Shown: positions 1 to 11,438, counted from the first letter of the stretch. The stretch is 64,000 nucleotides of DNA from Rhizobiales bacterium YIM 77505 (GCA_000745135.1 JQNH01000001.1:496001-560000), one strand, 5' to 3'. A program made the numbers and translations. Notes: generated by a model from the letters alone, not told the origin.

Positions 1-291
1 GCGCGGCCCCCAGGCGGTATAGCGGATCCGGCACACGACGCGCGGCCCGCGGACGATCGGCCTGTAGTAATAGGGCCGGTATACGCGCCGATAAGGGCGA
101 TAGTACCCGTACGGCCGGTAGCGGCGACGCGGGCCGACATAGTAATATTGCGTCTTCTGGACGAGCGGGCTTCCGACGGCCTCACCGGCCGGCAGGGCGC
201 CGGCGAGCGGTGTCGCGGACGCCGGCCCGCTGATCGCCAGGAAGCCGCCAAGGACGGCGGCTGCAAGGGCGGCCAGTCTGACAAAACGCAT
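1..291 (-). CDS. Secreted Tyr/Arg-rich small protein, C-terminus cut by window edge
   Basis: The frame is open to base 1, giving 97 residues in the window. It opens with a clear Sec signal peptide (MRFVRLAALAAAVLGG, then a run ending ...GPASA). The mature part is rich in Tyr, Arg and Pro (repeats of the RPYYYR / YRPYG kind), with a Cys late in the visible portion. Such short secreted YR-rich proteins are common in Hyphomicrobiales and have no known function. A GGAGGA Shine-Dalgarno lies just upstream. Two adjacent ATG codons (at 294 and 291) are possible, and the one at 291 has the better spacing. The gene diverges from the S49 peptidase gene. Function is unknown; the coding call is firm because signal peptide, ribosome site and frame agree. 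Confidence 0.75.
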   Translation of the reverse strand, partial: MRFVRLAALAAAVLGGFLAISGPASATPLAGALPAGEAVGSPLVQKTQYYYVGPRRRYRPYGYYRPYRRVYRPYYYRPIVRGPRVVCRIRYTAWGPR

Positions 292-459
292 CATGCTTCC
301 TCCATGTTGGACGCGGCCTGGCGCAAAGGCGCCGATGAAGAGCCCCTCCACTGGCCCTGTCCCCACCATAAGGGACGGCAGATGAACGCAAAGCAACAGC
401 CCCTGCTGCATGTCGGTCCCGACTTGTGACGCGCTCCCATCCCGCCTAACTCTTCGCCA

Positions 460-1344
460 ATGTCCGAGCCCAGCGTCTGGTCCTCCCTCCGCGACCGCCT
501 CGCCGCCCTCCTGCCCTCCCGATTCCGGTCCGAGCGCCCGGTGGTGGCGATCCTGCGGCTGACGGGGGTGATCGGAGCGGCGATCCCCTTGCGCCAGGGC
601 CTGTCGCTTGCACTCTGCGCGCCGGCTCTGGAAAGGGCCTTCTCGCTGCGCGGCGTGAAGGCGGTGGCGCTCGTCGTCAACTCGCCCGGGGGATCGGCCG
701 TGCAGTCGCACCTCATCTTCCGCCGCATCCGCGCCCTCGCCGAGGAGAAGAAGCTGCCCGTCTTCGTGTTTGCCGAGGACGCAGCGGCTTCAGGCGGCTA
801 CATGCTGGCCTGCGCCGGCGACGAGATCTTCGCCGACCCGTCCTCGATCGTGGGCTCCATCGGCGTCGTCTCGGCGGGTTTCGGCCTCGACCGTTTCATC
901 GAGCGTTTCGGGATCGAGCGGCGCATCCATGCCGAGGGTGCGCACAAGGCCATGCTCGACCCCTTCCGGCCGGAGCAGCCGGAGGATGTGGCGCTCCTCA
1001 AGGCGATCCAGGCCAAGGTGCACGCGGCCTTCGTGGCGCTCGTCAAGGAGCGGCGCGGGGCGCGGCTGAAAGGGGATCCTGAGACGCTCTTCTCCGGCGC
1101 GGTGTGGAGCGGCAGCGAGGCGCTCGACCTTGGCCTCGTGGACGGGCTCGGGGATGTGCGCAGCGTGATGCGGCAGCGCTTCGGCGAGAAGGTGCAGCTT
1201 CGACCGGTGCCGCTGGCGAGGCCTCATCTCCTGCGCCGGTTGTTCGACCGACGGGAGCCGAGCCTTCACGCCGGCCTCGTCGACCCCGCGGCTCTGATCG
1301 CGGCGCTCGAGGAACGGGCCGCCTGGGCGAGGTTCGGGCTTTAG
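460..1344 (+). CDS. S49 family (SppA-like) serine peptidase
   Basis: The 294-residue protein belongs to peptidase family S49 (ClpP/crotonase fold), the signal-peptide peptidase SppA and SohB group, which cleaves remnant signal peptides or membrane-associated peptides. It shows the NSPGGSA oxyanion-type motif near residues 74-80, the nucleophile motif AASGGYMLA with Ser111, and a downstream GAHKAMLDPF stretch whose Lys163 fits the catalytic base. It is single-domain, about half the length of E. coli SppA, and resembles SohB-like enzymes. No strong N-terminal membrane anchor is visible, though residues 27-52 are hydrophobic. S49 genes next to glyQ are a recurring arrangement in Rhizobiales. Its stop codon overlaps the stop of the convergent small gene by 3 bases. 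Confidence 0.9.
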   Translation: MSEPSVWSSLRDRLAALLPSRFRSERPVVAILRLTGVIGAAIPLRQGLSLALCAPALERAFSLRGVKAVALVVNSPGGSAVQSHLIFRRIRALAEEKKLPVFVFAEDAAASGGYMLACAGDEIFADPSSIVGSIGVVSAGFGLDRFIERFGIERRIHAEGAHKAMLDPFRPEQPEDVALLKAIQAKVHAAFVALVKERRGARLKGDPETLFSGAVWSGSEALDLGLVDGLGDVRSVMRQRFGEKVQLRPVPLARPHLLRRLFDRREPSLHAGLVDPAALIAALEERAAWARFGL

Positions 1345-1592
1345 CGCGAGACGTCCGTCGCTGCGATGCCGCAGGGATCTCCGGCGCCTTCCCCATAGCC
1401 GCGATAGACGACCTTGACGCGGCGCGCGCACCCCGTTGCGGGAGCGGCTTTGTCGCGAGCCGACGGGGCGACGCGCTCGGGGGACGCCGCGGGGCCTTGG
1501 GCCTGCGTCGATGCGGCCGTCGTCGCATGCACCACGAGCGGGGCCGCGAGGGCGGACAAGAGGGTGATGGCGAGAAGGGCGGTGCGGGTCAT
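1341..1592 (-). CDS. Small secreted protein with two cysteines
   Basis: This is an 83-residue protein with a plain signal peptide (MTRTALLAITLLSALAAP, cleavage near VHA). An Ala/Pro-rich linker follows, then a short basic C-terminal part with two cysteines (GCARRVK and DPCGI) that could form one disulfide. A longer reading from upstream is possible but lacks a ribosome site. The ATG at 1592 is preceded by GAGGGAGAGACCG, which decides the start. No family is recognised. It converges with the S49 peptidase gene and overlaps its last bases. Confidence 0.6.
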   Translation of the reverse strand: MTRTALLAITLLSALAAPLVVHATTAASTQAQGPAASPERVAPSARDKAAPATGCARRVKVVYRGYGEGAGDPCGIAATDVSR

Positions 1593-1738
1593 CGGTCTCT
1601 CCCTCATCCCGGAGCGGGCTGCCGTGGCGCGCTCCATGATGGCTGGACCATGGGACGGGAGGCGCTGCCGTCGCGGTGCGGCGCCGCACCCTTCGCCGCC
1701 ATGAGCCGGCAGCGTTCGCGGGCGCCGTTCGGCGCGCC

Positions 1739-1894
1739 TCACCCGCCCTTCGCCCGCACGAGTCGCAGCGCAGGGCCCAGGCCGCCAGCCACATCGGCGA
1801 CATCGAGCGCGAAGGCTGACACGGCGATGCCGCTCGCGACGACGATGCCGCTGAAGAGCGACGGCTGGCCCGTGCGAATGATGGTGGTCCGCAT
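1739..1894 (-). CDS. Short hydrophobic peptide, possible membrane protein
   Basis: The 51-residue reading frame starts MRTTIIRTGQPSLF and has one hydrophobic stretch (about residues 15-30) that could span the membrane. A strong Shine-Dalgarno (GGGGAGGTGACC) sits directly before the ATG, which is the main reason to believe it. It is followed on the same strand, about 150 bases later, by the small secreted protein gene. No family is recognised. Confidence 0.45.
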   Translation of the reverse strand: MRTTIIRTGQPSLFSGIVVASGIAVSAFALDVADVAGGLGPALRLVRAKGG

Positions 1895-2111
1895 GGTCAC
1901 CTCCCCGCCGAGGATGGCGCGCGGCCTCCTCGATCGCCGTGCAGCCTGCCGCGGCATTGTTTCGGGGGATGTGCGTTCCAGCACCGAAACGGTTTCGTCG
2001 CGGCCGGCGCGTCAGAAACATTGGCGGCACGGACGGTCGCGCCATCCCTTCCGTTGCTTGACTTGAGGTCGAGGGCCCCTAAAGGGTTCTGCGCCGTTAC
2101 GGGATGTTGCG

Positions 2112-3047
2112 ATGCCGGTCGAACTCGCGCCTTTGAGCCCCGCGCGTTCCTTCCAGGGCCTTGTTCTGACGCTCCAGCGCTACTGGGCGGAGCATGGCTG
2201 CGTGATCCTTCAGCCCTACGACATGGAGGTGGGGGCCGGCACCTTCCATCCAGCGACGACCCTGCGGGCGCTGGGGCCGCGGCCCTGGAACGCGGCCTAT
2301 GTGCAACCCTCCCGCCGGCCGAAGGACGGGCGCTATGGGGAGAACCCCAACCGGCTGCAGCACTATTATCAGTTCCAGGTCATCCTGAAGCCGAGCCCGC
2401 CGGACATCCAGGACCTCTACCTCAAGTCCCTCGAGGCGATCGGCATCGATACCCGCGTCCACGACATCCGCTTCGTCGAGGACGACTGGGAGAGCCCGAC
2501 GCTCGGCGCCTGGGGCCTCGGCTGGGAGTGCTGGTGCGACGGCATGGAGGTCTCGCAGTTCACCTACTTCCAGCAGGTGGCCGGATTCGAGTGCGCTCCG
2601 GTCTCGGGCGAGCTCACCTATGGCCTCGAGCGCCTCGCCATGTATCTGCAGGGCGTGGAGTCCGTCTACGACCTCAACTTCAACGGGCGCGAGGGCGAGG
2701 ACAAGGTCACCTATGGCGACGTCTTCCTGCAGGCGGAGCAGGAGTACTCGCGGCACAATTTCGAGCACGCCGACACCGAGATGCTCTTTCGCCAGTTCCG
2801 GGACGCGGAAGCCGCCTGCCGGAAGTACCTGGACGCCGGCGAGCCGTCCGGAGAGGACCGGCGGCACAGGATGGCGCTGCCAGCCTACGACCAGTGCATC
2901 AAGGCGAGCCACATCTTCAACCTGCTCGATGCTCGCGGCGTCATCTCGGTGACGGAGCGCCAGAGCTACATCCTGCGGGTGCGCGAGCTGGCCAAAGCCT
3001 GCGGGGCGGCCTGGCTCAGGACCGAAGGGGGAGGGCTTGCCGGATGA
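2112..3047 (+). CDS. glyQ: Glycine--tRNA ligase alpha subunit
   Basis: This is the catalytic alpha chain of the heterotetrameric (alpha2beta2) bacterial glycyl-tRNA synthetase, a class II enzyme that activates glycine with ATP. The 311 residues compare with about 300 in E. coli. Family-typical blocks are visible: the N-terminal [31 protein letters not shown] near residue 37, and [12 protein letters not shown] near 57. The C-terminus carries a short extra tail. A weak promoter-like TTGACT lies at 2058-2063. The stop codon overlaps the start of the next gene (ATGA), and the beta subunit glyS follows about 660 bases later, so the two probably share a transcript. Confidence 0.97.
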   Translation: MPVELAPLSPARSFQGLVLTLQRYWAEHGCVILQPYDMEVGAGTFHPATTLRALGPRPWNAAYVQPSRRPKDGRYGENPNRLQHYYQFQVILKPSPPDIQDLYLKSLEAIGIDTRVHDIRFVEDDWESPTLGAWGLGWECWCDGMEVSQFTYFQQVAGFECAPVSGELTYGLERLAMYLQGVESVYDLNFNGREGEDKVTYGDVFLQAEQEYSRHNFEHADTEMLFRQFRDAEAACRKYLDAGEPSGEDRRHRMALPAYDQCIKASHIFNLLDARGVISVTERQSYILRVRELAKACGAAWLRTEGGGLAG

Positions 3048-3478
3048 GGCCGCGCCAGTCGCGCACCTTGCGCGTTGCCGTCACGCAGGTCGCCTATGAC
3101 CTCGTGCTGACCGTCACCTCCGACATGGGCACCGCCAAGCTCACCGGCGTCGGGCAGATCGTCGATCCCGAGTCGGGCGAGGCGAAGGAGGAGATCGGCA
3201 AGGTCGACCTCACCTTCTGGGGCTCGACCACGGAGCCCCTGCGGATGCGGGCCAAGACCTGGCCGAGGCACTTCGATTATGTGACGGGCGACTATTTCGG
3301 CGTGTCGAGCGCCGGCGAGCACCGCTTCGACATCTTCCTCGCCAACGACCGCTTCATGCGCCTGCTCGACCTCGCCCACGGCTCGCGCCATGCCATCCTG
3401 ACCCTGCGCTGCGACGTCTCCGCCGACGGCAAGGCCGACCTCGTGCGCGAGCTGGAAATCTCCGCCACCCGTGGGTGA
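3044..3478 (+). CDS. Conserved hypothetical protein coupled to glyQ
   Basis: This 144-residue soluble protein starts at an ATG overlapping the glyQ stop (ATGA), which implies translational coupling. It reads as an alpha/beta globular protein without signal peptide or membrane segment: basic N-terminus, [16 protein letters not shown] in the middle, [11 protein letters not shown] and [12 protein letters not shown] later. No family is recognised with confidence. Position between glyQ and glyS suggests co-expression with the synthetase, but no functional link can be shown from sequence. Confidence 0.75.
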   Translation: MRPRQSRTLRVAVTQVAYDLVLTVTSDMGTAKLTGVGQIVDPESGEAKEEIGKVDLTFWGSTTEPLRMRAKTWPRHFDYVTGDYFGVSSAGEHRFDIFLANDRFMRLLDLAHGSRHAILTLRCDVSADGKADLVRELEISATRG

Positions 3479-3483
3479 GAGCG

Positions 3484-3591
3484 TCAGTCGTAAACCTGGC
3501 GCCGGTGGGCGACGCGGAGGACGAGGACCACGAAGCGGTCCTCCTCGAAGGCGGCAACGAGGCGGTCATCGCCCACGCGATAGCTATACAT
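3484..3591 (-). pseudogene. Remnant of a RelE/ParE-type toxin gene (C-terminal part only)
   Basis: About 35 codons on the minus strand translate to [12 protein letters not shown] then [15 protein letters not shown]. That is the characteristic C-terminal end of RelE-family mRNA interferases (the YRVGDYR ... VLVLRVGHRR.VY pattern). Upstream of it the frame continues but no longer resembles the toxin fold, and no antitoxin gene is visible. A full toxin is about 85-95 residues, so some 50 or more are missing. It lies in the 226-base gap before glyS. It is most likely a decayed toxin-antitoxin locus. Confidence 0.65.
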
Positions 3592-3704
3592 GTATAGCGG
3601 CGCTCGGCCGCCGGCAATGGCGTCTGCACCCTTTGCGTTCTGGACAGAGCAGGCCGGCGGCTCTACGAGCCATGCGAGCCAGCGCCAGAGCCGACCAGCG
3701 ACCA

Positions 3705-6092
3705 ATGCCCGATCTTCTTCTCGAACTCTTCTCCGAGGAAATCCCCGCCCGCATGCAGCGGCGCGCGGCGGAGGATCTGCGCAAGCTCGTCACTGATGCG
3801 CTGGTGGAGCGCGGCTTCCTCTATGAGGGCGCCAAGGCCTACGCGACGCCGCGCCGGCTCGCCCTCCACGTGGTCGGCCTGCCGGCCAAGGGCCAGGACG
3901 TGCGCGAGGAGCGCAAGGGCCCGCGCGTCGGCGCGCCCGAGGCCGCCGTGCAAGGGTTCCTGAAGAGCGCCGGCCTGTCCTCCCTGGACCAGGCCAGGAT
4001 CGAGAAGGACCCGAAGAAGGGCGAGTTCTACGTCGCGCTCATCGAGCGGCCGGGAAAGCCCACGCCTGAGGCGCTCGCCGAGATCCTGCCGTCCGTCATC
4101 CGCGCCTTCCCCTGGCCGAAGTCCATGCGCTGGGGCGCCGCGTCGCGCGAGCCGGGTTCCTTGCGCTGGGTGCGGCCGCTGCATTCGATCCTGTGCACCT
4201 TCGGACCGGAGACGGAGAACACCGAGGTGGTGCCTTTCGAGGTCGACGGCATCCGCTCAGGCGACGTGACCTATGGCCACCGCTTCCTGGCGCCGGGCGA
4301 GATCCGGGTGCGGCGCTTCGAGGATTACGTGGCGGCCCTGGAGCGCGCCAAGGTCATCCTCGACGCCGACCGCCGCAAGGCCATCATCCTCAACGAGGCG
4401 AAGAACCTCGCCTTCGCGCGAGGGCTCGACCTCGTCGAGGACGAGGGGCTCCTGGAGGAGGTGGCGGGCCTCGTCGAGTGGCCGGTGCCGCTGATGGGCA
4501 CGTTCGAGGAGGATTTCCTCGCCATCCCGTCCGAGGTCATCCGCGCCACCATCCGCGCCAACCAGAAGTGCTTCGTCCTGCGCTCTCCTTCGACCCTCCC
4601 CCTTGAGGGGAGGGTGGACCGGCCGCAGGCCGGGCCGGGTGGGGGCGAGGCTGGCGCTGGACTCTCCCCCACCCCCGACCCCTCCCCTGAACGGGGAGGG
4701 GCGCAGGCGGCCCTCTCCCACCACTTCATCCTCGTCTCGAACCTGGAGGCGTCGGACGGGGGGCGCGCCATCGTGGCGGGGAACGAGCGCGTGGTGCGGG
4801 CGCGGCTCTCCGACGCCAAGTTCTTCTGGGAGACCGACCGGAAGGTCCCGCTCGAAGCGCGGCTCGAGAAGCTGAAATCCATCGTCTTCCACGAGAAACT
4901 CGGCACCCAGTATGAGCGCGTCGCGCGCATCGCGGCGCTGGCGAAGGAGTTGGCGCCCCTCACCGGCGCCGATCCGGCGCTTGCCGAGCGCGCCGCCCGC
5001 CTCGCCAAGGCTGACCTCGTTACCGAGATGGTGGGCGAGTTCCCGGAGTTGCAGGGGCTCATGGGCCGCTACTATGCGACGCTCCAGGGCGAGCCTCCTT
5101 CCGTCGCCGCCGCCATCGAGGAGCATTACAAGCCCCTCGGCCCCTCCGACCGCGTGCCGACCGACCCAGTCTCGGTGGCGGTGGCGCTCGCCGACAAGAT
5201 CGACACCCTCGTCGGCTTCTGGGCCATCGACGAGAAGCCGACCGGGAGCAAGGACCCCTACGCGCTGCGGCGGGCGGCGCTCGGGGTGATTAGGTTGGTG
5301 CTGGAGAACGCCTTGCGGCTCCCGCTGTGTTTCTTTTTCGCGCCGCAGTTTCGGTCTTGGAGTCAACGTCTTGCGGTGCGATCCGGACAGATTGCCTCCG
5401 GCACCGGAGGAACAGCGGGGACCCCGGACGAAACCGACCTCCTCTCCTTCTTCGCCGACCGTCTGAAGGTCTATCTGCGCGAAAAGGGCGCGCGGCACGA
5501 TCTCATCGACGCCGTGTTCGCGCTCGGGCAGCGTTCCTCCGCCCTTGCGGGGGAGGTGGCCGCGAAGCGGCCGGAGGGGGGGAGTGCAGGAGGCGCCGAT
5601 GGCGTTTCATCCGGCATGCCCCCCGCCACCGGCCCCTCCCGGCAAGGGGGAGGGGAGAGCGGCCAGCTCGACGACCTCCTCATGATCGTTCGCCGCGTCG
5701 ATGCGCTGGGGCGCTTCCTCGACACGGAGGACGGGAAGAACCTCCTCGCCGGATTCCGCCGTGCCGCCAACATCCTGCGCATCGAGGAGAAGAAGGACGG
5801 CCGCCCCTACGACACCGCGCCCGACATCCAGCACCTGCGCCAGGCGGAGGAGCTTGCCCTGTGGGAGGCGCTCGTGATCGAGGGCCAGGCGGCGCGCGAG
5901 GCCGTGGCGCGGGAGGATTTCGAGGGCGCCATGCTGGCGCTCTCGCGCCTGCGCGCTCCCGTCGACGCCTTCTTCGACAAGGTCACCGTCAACGCCGACG
6001 ACCCGGCGCTTCGCGAGAACCGCCTGAAGCTCCTCAATGCGCTCCGCGCCGCCACCCGCGAGGTGGCCGATTTCTCGAAGATCGAAGGATAA
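3705..6092 (+). CDS. glyS: Glycine--tRNA ligase beta subunit with in-frame repeat insertions
   Basis: This beta chain of glycyl-tRNA synthetase is needed for tRNA recognition. The start at [17 protein letters not shown] matches the usual N-terminus; an upstream in-frame extension is possible but non-homologous. The chain is 795 residues against about 690-700 in relatives. The excess sits largely in two low-complexity Pro/Gly-rich stretches: about residues 296-333, between CFVLR and HHFILVSN, and about 611-650, between FALGQ and LDDLLMIV. Both correspond at DNA level to palindromic repeats of the family seen between genes elsewhere in this window. Sequence on both sides of each insert is normal GlyS ([33 protein letters not shown]), and no frame is broken. 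The gene is essential, so the inserts must be tolerated, presumably as surface loops. Confidence 0.95.
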   Translation: MPDLLLELFSEEIPARMQRRAAEDLRKLVTDALVERGFLYEGAKAYATPRRLALHVVGLPAKGQDVREERKGPRVGAPEAAVQGFLKSAGLSSLDQARIEKDPKKGEFYVALIERPGKPTPEALAEILPSVIRAFPWPKSMRWGAASREPGSLRWVRPLHSILCTFGPETENTEVVPFEVDGIRSGDVTYGHRFLAPGEIRVRRFEDYVAALERAKVILDADRRKAIILNEAKNLAFARGLDLVEDEGLLEEVAGLVEWPVPLMGTFEEDFLAIPSEVIRATIRANQKCFVLRSPSTLPLEGRVDRPQAGPGGGEAGAGLSPTPDPSPERGGAQAALSHHFILVSNLEASDGGRAIVAGNERVVRARLSDAKFFWETDRKVPLEARLEKLKSIVFHEKLGTQYERVARIAALAKELAPLTGADPALAERAARLAKADLVTEMVGEFPELQGLMGRYYATLQGEPPSVAAAIEEHYKPLGPSDRVPTDPVSVAVALADKIDTLVGFWAIDEKPTGSKDPYALRRAALGVIRLVLENALRLPLCFFFAPQFRSWSQRLAVRSGQIASGTGGTAGTPDETDLLSFFADRLKVYLREKGARHDLIDAVFALGQRSSALAGEVAAKRPEGGSAGGADGVSSGMPPATGPSRQGGGESGQLDDLLMIVRRVDALGRFLDTEDGKNLLAGFRRAANILRIEEKKDGRPYDTAPDIQHLRQAEELALWEALVIEGQAAREAVAREDFEGAMLALSRLRAPVDAFFDKVTVNADDPALRENRLKLLNALRAATREVADFSKIEG
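4590..4703. repeat. Palindromic repeat element inside glyS, copy 1
   Basis: Two hairpins bound the element: a CCCTCC.../...GGAGGG palindrome at 4594-4614 and a CCCCTCCCC-TGAA-GGGGAGGGG type at 4679-4701. Between them are a GGCCGCAGGCC stem, a GGGTGGGGG block and a CCCCCACCCCC block. This order (hairpin, inner stem, G-rich block, spacer, C-rich block, hairpin) is the same as in the repeat array at 51876-52160. The element is read through in frame within glyS. Confidence 0.85.
5536..5655. repeat. Palindromic repeat element inside glyS, copy 2
   Basis: It starts with a CCTCCGCCCTTGCGGGGGAGG-type hairpin followed by GGCCGCGAAGCGGCC and a GGAGGGGGG block, and ends with a CCCCTCCC-GGCAA-GGGGGAGGGG hairpin. 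The first half resembles the intergenic element at 11102 almost block for block (hairpin, GC-rich stem, GGCGGAGGGGG). It contributes about 40 residues to glyS without breaking the frame. Confidence 0.8.
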
Positions 6093-6101
6093 CAACCCCC
6101 G

Positions 6102-6120
6102 CCTCTCCTTGAGGGAGAGG
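6102..6120. repeat. Single hairpin between convergent glyS and hemF
   Basis: CCTCTCCTTGAGGGAGAGG is a near-perfect hairpin ten bases after the glyS stop and twelve before the end of hemF. It is one unit of the same hairpin type as the other repeats. It could end transcription from both sides, but there is no T-run, so this is only a possibility. Confidence 0.5.
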
Positions 6121-6131
6121 GGTTGCGCGCC

Positions 6132-7031
6132 TCACGGCCAGCGCACGGTCGGCGGCATGGAGGAGAGGATCGACTCGACGTTGCCGCCGGTCTTCAGGCC
6201 GAAGATGGTGCCGCGGTCATAGAGGAGGTTGAACTCCACGTAGCGGCCCCGGCGGACCTGCTGCTCGCGGCGGTCCGCCTCCGTCCAGGGCGTCGAAACG
6301 TTGCGCCGGACGATGGCGGGATAGATGCGCAGGAACGCTTCGCCGACCGCGCGTGTGAAGGCGAAGTCGGCCTCCGCGTCGCTGGACCAGTGGTAGTCGT
6401 AGAAGATCCCGCCGATGCCGCGCGGCTCGTTCCGGTGCTTGAGGAAGAAGTAGTCGTCGCACCAGGCCTTGTATTTCTCGTAGGACGCGACGGCGGCGTG
6501 CTGCGCGCAGACCTCGCGCATGGCGGCATGGAAGTCTTGCGCGTCCGGATCATCCACGGTGCGGCGGCGATCAAGGACCGGAGTCAGATCAGCGCCGCCG
6601 CCGAACCATGGCTTCGTCGTAACGACGAAGCGGGTGTTCATGTGCACGGTCGGCACGTGCGGGTTCCAGGGATGGGCGATGAGGGAGATGCCCGACGCCC
6701 AGAAGCGGGGATCCTCGGCCGATCCCGGAATCTGGCCCCGGAACTCGGGCGCGAACTCGCCGTGGACGGTCGACACGTGAACGCCCACCTTCTCGAACAC
6801 GCGCCCCCGCATCATCGCCATGACGCCGCCCCCGCCTGCGGCGCCGCTGTGATCGGTCCGCTGCCATGGCTTCAGCTCGAAACGGCCAGGGGTCGTCGCC
6901 TCGGGAAAGAACGGGCCGGTCGCCTCGTCCTCGATCGCCTCGAAGGCGGCGCAGATCCGGTCGCGCAGGCTGGCGCACCACAGCGGCATCTCGGCCTTGA
7001 GGCGCTCGACGGTTGCAGGATCGGCCATCAT
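6132..7031 (-). CDS. hemF: Oxygen-dependent coproporphyrinogen III oxidase
   Basis: HemF decarboxylates coproporphyrinogen III to protoporphyrinogen IX using oxygen, a late cytosolic step of haem synthesis. The 299-residue length is normal. Family signatures are clear: [29 protein letters not shown], the VHMNTRF block, [10 protein letters not shown], and near the end [14 protein letters not shown] with FGLKTGGN. The start is MMADP, two neighbouring ATGs. Its start overlaps the stop of trmL by four bases, so trmL-hemF is a coupled pair on the minus strand, convergent with glyS. Confidence 0.97.
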   Translation of the reverse strand: MMADPATVERLKAEMPLWCASLRDRICAAFEAIEDEATGPFFPEATTPGRFELKPWQRTDHSGAAGGGGVMAMMRGRVFEKVGVHVSTVHGEFAPEFRGQIPGSAEDPRFWASGISLIAHPWNPHVPTVHMNTRFVVTTKPWFGGGADLTPVLDRRRTVDDPDAQDFHAAMREVCAQHAAVASYEKYKAWCDDYFFLKHRNEPRGIGGIFYDYHWSSDAEADFAFTRAVGEAFLRIYPAIVRRNVSTPWTEADRREQQVRRGRYVEFNLLYDRGTIFGLKTGGNVESILSSMPPTVRWP

Positions 7032-7501
7032 GCGGGCTCTCCGGAGGGAAAAGCGGCGGTCTGGCGCAAGGCCTCCCCGAGGATCATGGCGGCCGCGACC
7101 GCGACGTTGAGCGAACGCATTCCCGGCCGCATGGGAATGAGGATGCGAGCATCGGCCCGCTCATGCACCTCAGCGGGAACGCCGGCGGATTCGCGTCCCA
7201 TTAGGATGACGTCGCCGGGATCGAAGGCGAAATCCACATAGGGGAGGGCGGCCTTGGTCGTGGCGAGGACCAGTCTCCGGCGCGTTTGCGCGCGCCAAGC
7301 CTCGAAGGCGGACCAGGAGGAATGCCGCGTCACATCGAGGCGGTCGAGATAGTCGAGCCCGGCGCGGCGGAAATTGCGGTCCGAGACATCGAAGCCCGCG
7401 GGCTCGACGATGTCCACCGCAACGCCGAGGCAGGCGGCCATGCGCAGCATGGTGCCGGTGTTCTGCGGGATGTCCGGCTGGTAGAGGGCGAGACGGATCA
7501 T
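7028..7501 (-). CDS. trmL: tRNA (cytidine(34)-2'-O)-methyltransferase, SPOUT family
   Basis: The 157-residue SPOUT methyltransferase closely fits TrmL, which 2'-O-methylates the wobble base of certain tRNA-Leu species with SAM. Visible motifs: N-terminal [15 protein letters not shown], central [11 protein letters not shown], and C-terminal [14 protein letters not shown], which forms the knotted SAM site. Length is standard (about 155). It is the first gene of the trmL-hemF pair and diverges from the ABC exporter gene across 170 bases. Confidence 0.93.
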   Translation of the reverse strand: MIRLALYQPDIPQNTGTMLRMAACLGVAVDIVEPAGFDVSDRNFRRAGLDYLDRLDVTRHSSWSAFEAWRAQTRRRLVLATTKAALPYVDFAFDPGDVILMGRESAGVPAEVHERADARILIPMRPGMRSLNVAVAAAMILGEALRQTAAFPSGEPA

Positions 7502-7671
7502 GGCGCCTCTTCGGCCCGCGGCCGGCGAGGGTCAAGTGCGGCATCGCCGCCCGGCCGCCCGTTGCGGCGGCCCGGCGGGGTCCTTGCCGTGGCGGAGCCG
7601 GGTGCGCGGAGCCATATGGCCTTTCGACCGCGAGGCGATCCTCGACAGCGATCGATGAGGAAGGCATTGGA

Positions 7672-9534
<1,863 letters not shown>

Positions 9535-9652
9535 GCGAGTGGCTGTCCGTCCGGGCTCTTCGCCTTCGCCCCGCGATGACACTCGGCTGGGCCAGGGCAG
9601 CAATGATCCGGCCGCATGGCGGCTTCGACATCCAGAGGCTACAAGCCGCGCC

Positions 9653-11089
9653 ATGTCCGGTGCGACGACGCAGCACGAGAAGGGAGGGAGCCTCTGGCGC
9701 ATGGAGCTGCGCGCCACGCTGGCCCTCGGCTGGCCGCTCATCCTGACGAACCTGGCGCAGACGGCGCTCACCACCGCCGACGTCATCCTCATGGGCTGGC
9801 TCGGGCCCGCAGCCCTCGCCGCCGGAGCGCTCGGCACGAATGTCTACTTCGCTTTCCTGATCTTCGGCGTGGGTGTGGTGACGGCGACGGCCCCCATGAT
9901 GGCGACCGAGCTCGGCCGCAGGCGGAACGCCGTGCGCGATGTGCGCCGCACCGTGAGGCAGGGCTTCTGGGCGGCCGTCTCGCTCTGCCTTCCGACCTGG
10001 ATCGTCCTCTGGCACGCGGAGGCGCTGCTCCTCCTCATGGGCCAGGATCCGGCGCTCGCCGCGGCCGCCGGGCCTTATGTGCGGGCCCTGCAATGGGCGC
10101 TCCTCCCGTTCCTTCTCTCGGTGGTCCTGCGCTCCTTCCTCGCGGCGCTCGAGCGGCCGATCTGGACGCTCATCATCGGCCTTCTCGCCCTGCCGCTGAA
10201 TATAGGCATTGCCTGGGTGCTGATGTTCGGCGCCTTCGGGTTTCCGGCCCTCGGGCTCGTCGGGGCGGGCATCGCCACCTCGCTCGCCAGCCTGTTCATG
10301 TTCGCAGGCCTCGCGGCGGTGGTCATGCTCGACCGGAAGCTCCGCCGCTATCAGCTCTTCGGCCGCTTCTGGCGGCACGACTGGACGCGGTTCCGGCGGG
10401 TGTGGCGGCTCGGGCTGCCGATCGGCGGCACGCTTCTGTTCGAGGTCGGTCTGTTCAACGCCGCCGCCCTCGTCATGGGGCTGTTCGGCACGGAGGCGCT
10501 GGCCGCCCACCAGATCGCCCTGCAGATCGCGGCGCTCGCCTTCATGGTGCCGCTGGGGCTCGCCCAGGCGGCGACGGTGCGGGTCGGGCTCGCCTATGGG
10601 GCGCGCGACCGGGACGGCGTGCGCCGCGCCGGCTGGACCGCCTATGCGATGGCGGTCGCCTTCATGGCGACGGTCGCCCTCGTCATGCTGGCCTTCCCGC
10701 GCACGCTGCTCGGCCTGTTCCTCGACGCGCGCGAGGCCGGCAACGCCCCTGTCGTCGAGCTTGCGGTCTCCTTCCTCGCGCTCGCCGCCCTCTTTCAGGT
10801 GGTGGACGGCGCGCAGGCGGTGGGCGCCGGCGTGCTGCGCGGCCTGCACGACACCCGCGTGCCCATGCTCTTCGCGGCGCTGGGATATTGGGGCGTGGGC
10901 GCCACCCTCGGCGTCGCGCTCGCCTTCGGGACGGCGCTCCAAGGCGTCGGCATCTGGATCGGCCTGGCCACAGGGCTGGCGGTGGTGGCCGTGCTGATGC
11001 TGGGGCGGTGGGTGAGACGCGAGGAGCTTGGGCTGCTCGGGGAGCGTGCCGCGGCGCCGAGCCCCGTCGCGCCGCCGGCGGTGGCATGA
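9653..11089 (+). CDS. MATE family efflux transporter
   Basis: This is a 478-residue multidrug and toxic compound extrusion protein with about 12 hydrophobic helices in two similar halves (opening [21 protein letters not shown], second half [18 protein letters not shown]). Members exchange cations or drugs for H+ or Na+; NorM is the best-known relative. The start is uncertain: ATG at 9653 gives MSGATTQ, while ATG at 9701 ([10 protein letters not shown]) has the better Shine-Dalgarno, AGGGAGGGAG at 9681-9690. The frame also stays open upstream into the ABC gene without likeness to the family. The gene sits directly behind the ABC exporter on the same strand. Confidence 0.92.
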   Translation: MSGATTQHEKGGSLWRMELRATLALGWPLILTNLAQTALTTADVILMGWLGPAALAAGALGTNVYFAFLIFGVGVVTATAPMMATELGRRRNAVRDVRRTVRQGFWAAVSLCLPTWIVLWHAEALLLLMGQDPALAAAAGPYVRALQWALLPFLLSVVLRSFLAALERPIWTLIIGLLALPLNIGIAWVLMFGAFGFPALGLVGAGIATSLASLFMFAGLAAVVMLDRKLRRYQLFGRFWRHDWTRFRRVWRLGLPIGGTLLFEVGLFNAAALVMGLFGTEALAAHQIALQIAALAFMVPLGLAQAATVRVGLAYGARDRDGVRRAGWTAYAMAVAFMATVALVMLAFPRTLLGLFLDAREAGNAPVVELAVSFLALAALFQVVDGAQAVGAGVLRGLHDTRVPMLFAALGYWGVGATLGVALAFGTALQGVGIWIGLATGLAVVAVLMLGRWVRREELGLLGERAAAPSPVAPPAVA

Positions 11090-11101
11090 GCGGCGGCGTT
11101 C

Positions 11102-11226
11102 ACCTCTCCTGCGAGGGGAGGTCGCCCGGAGCGTGGCGGAGGGGGCAGCTGCGCGCTGTGTCCGAAGAGACACGCCCTCACCTGGTCGCCGCTGCCGCGC
11201 ACTCGACCTCTCCCTTCGGGAGAGGT
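11102..11226. repeat. Composite palindromic repeat
   Basis: A 125-base element between the MATE and DUF3096 genes is bounded by ACCTCTCCTGCGAGGGGAGGT and, at 11206-11226, a matching ACCTCTCCC-TTC-GGGAGAGGT hairpin. Inside are a GGCGGAGGGGG block and a short GTGTCC.../...GACAC stem. It matches the layout of copy 2 inside glyS. Confidence 0.8.
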
Positions 11227-11269
11227 ATTGGCGCCCTTGCGCGCGACCGCGCGCCGAGGAGCCGACCCC

Positions 11270-11413
11270 GTGACCATCAGCATCGCCAACCTTCAGCCCA
11301 TCGTCGCCCTCATTGCCGGCGTGCTCATTCTCGTGATGCCGCGGCTCCTCAACTACATCGTCGCCATCTACCTGATCCTGGTGGGGATCTTGGGGCTCGG
11401 AATCCTGAGGTGA
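11270..11413 (+). CDS. DUF3096 family small membrane protein
   Basis: This 47-residue peptide is nearly all hydrophobic: an N-terminal ISIANLQPIVALIAG and a second stretch NYIVAIYLILVGI, probably two short membrane spans joined by MPRLL. This pattern is DUF3096, a widespread proteobacterial peptide of unknown function. The GTG start at 11270 is chosen because GAGGAG lies eight bases before it and the family begins at this residue. Confidence 0.75.
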   Translation: MTISIANLQPIVALIAGVLILVMPRLLNYIVAIYLILVGILGLGILR

Positions 11414-11438
11414 GGAGAGGGCCGCCGCGATCGCTGCC

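Noticed and set aside
2021-3478. A single 485-codon gene covering glyQ and the following hypothetical gene
   Set aside because: Its first two thirds are an out-of-frame reading of glyQ. Only the part from 3044 is protein-like, and it has its own ATG overlapping the glyQ stop.
5325-5440. A third repeat insertion in glyS
   Set aside because: The stretch has lower GC and lacks the hairpin modules. GlyS proteins naturally vary here, so it is treated as native sequence.
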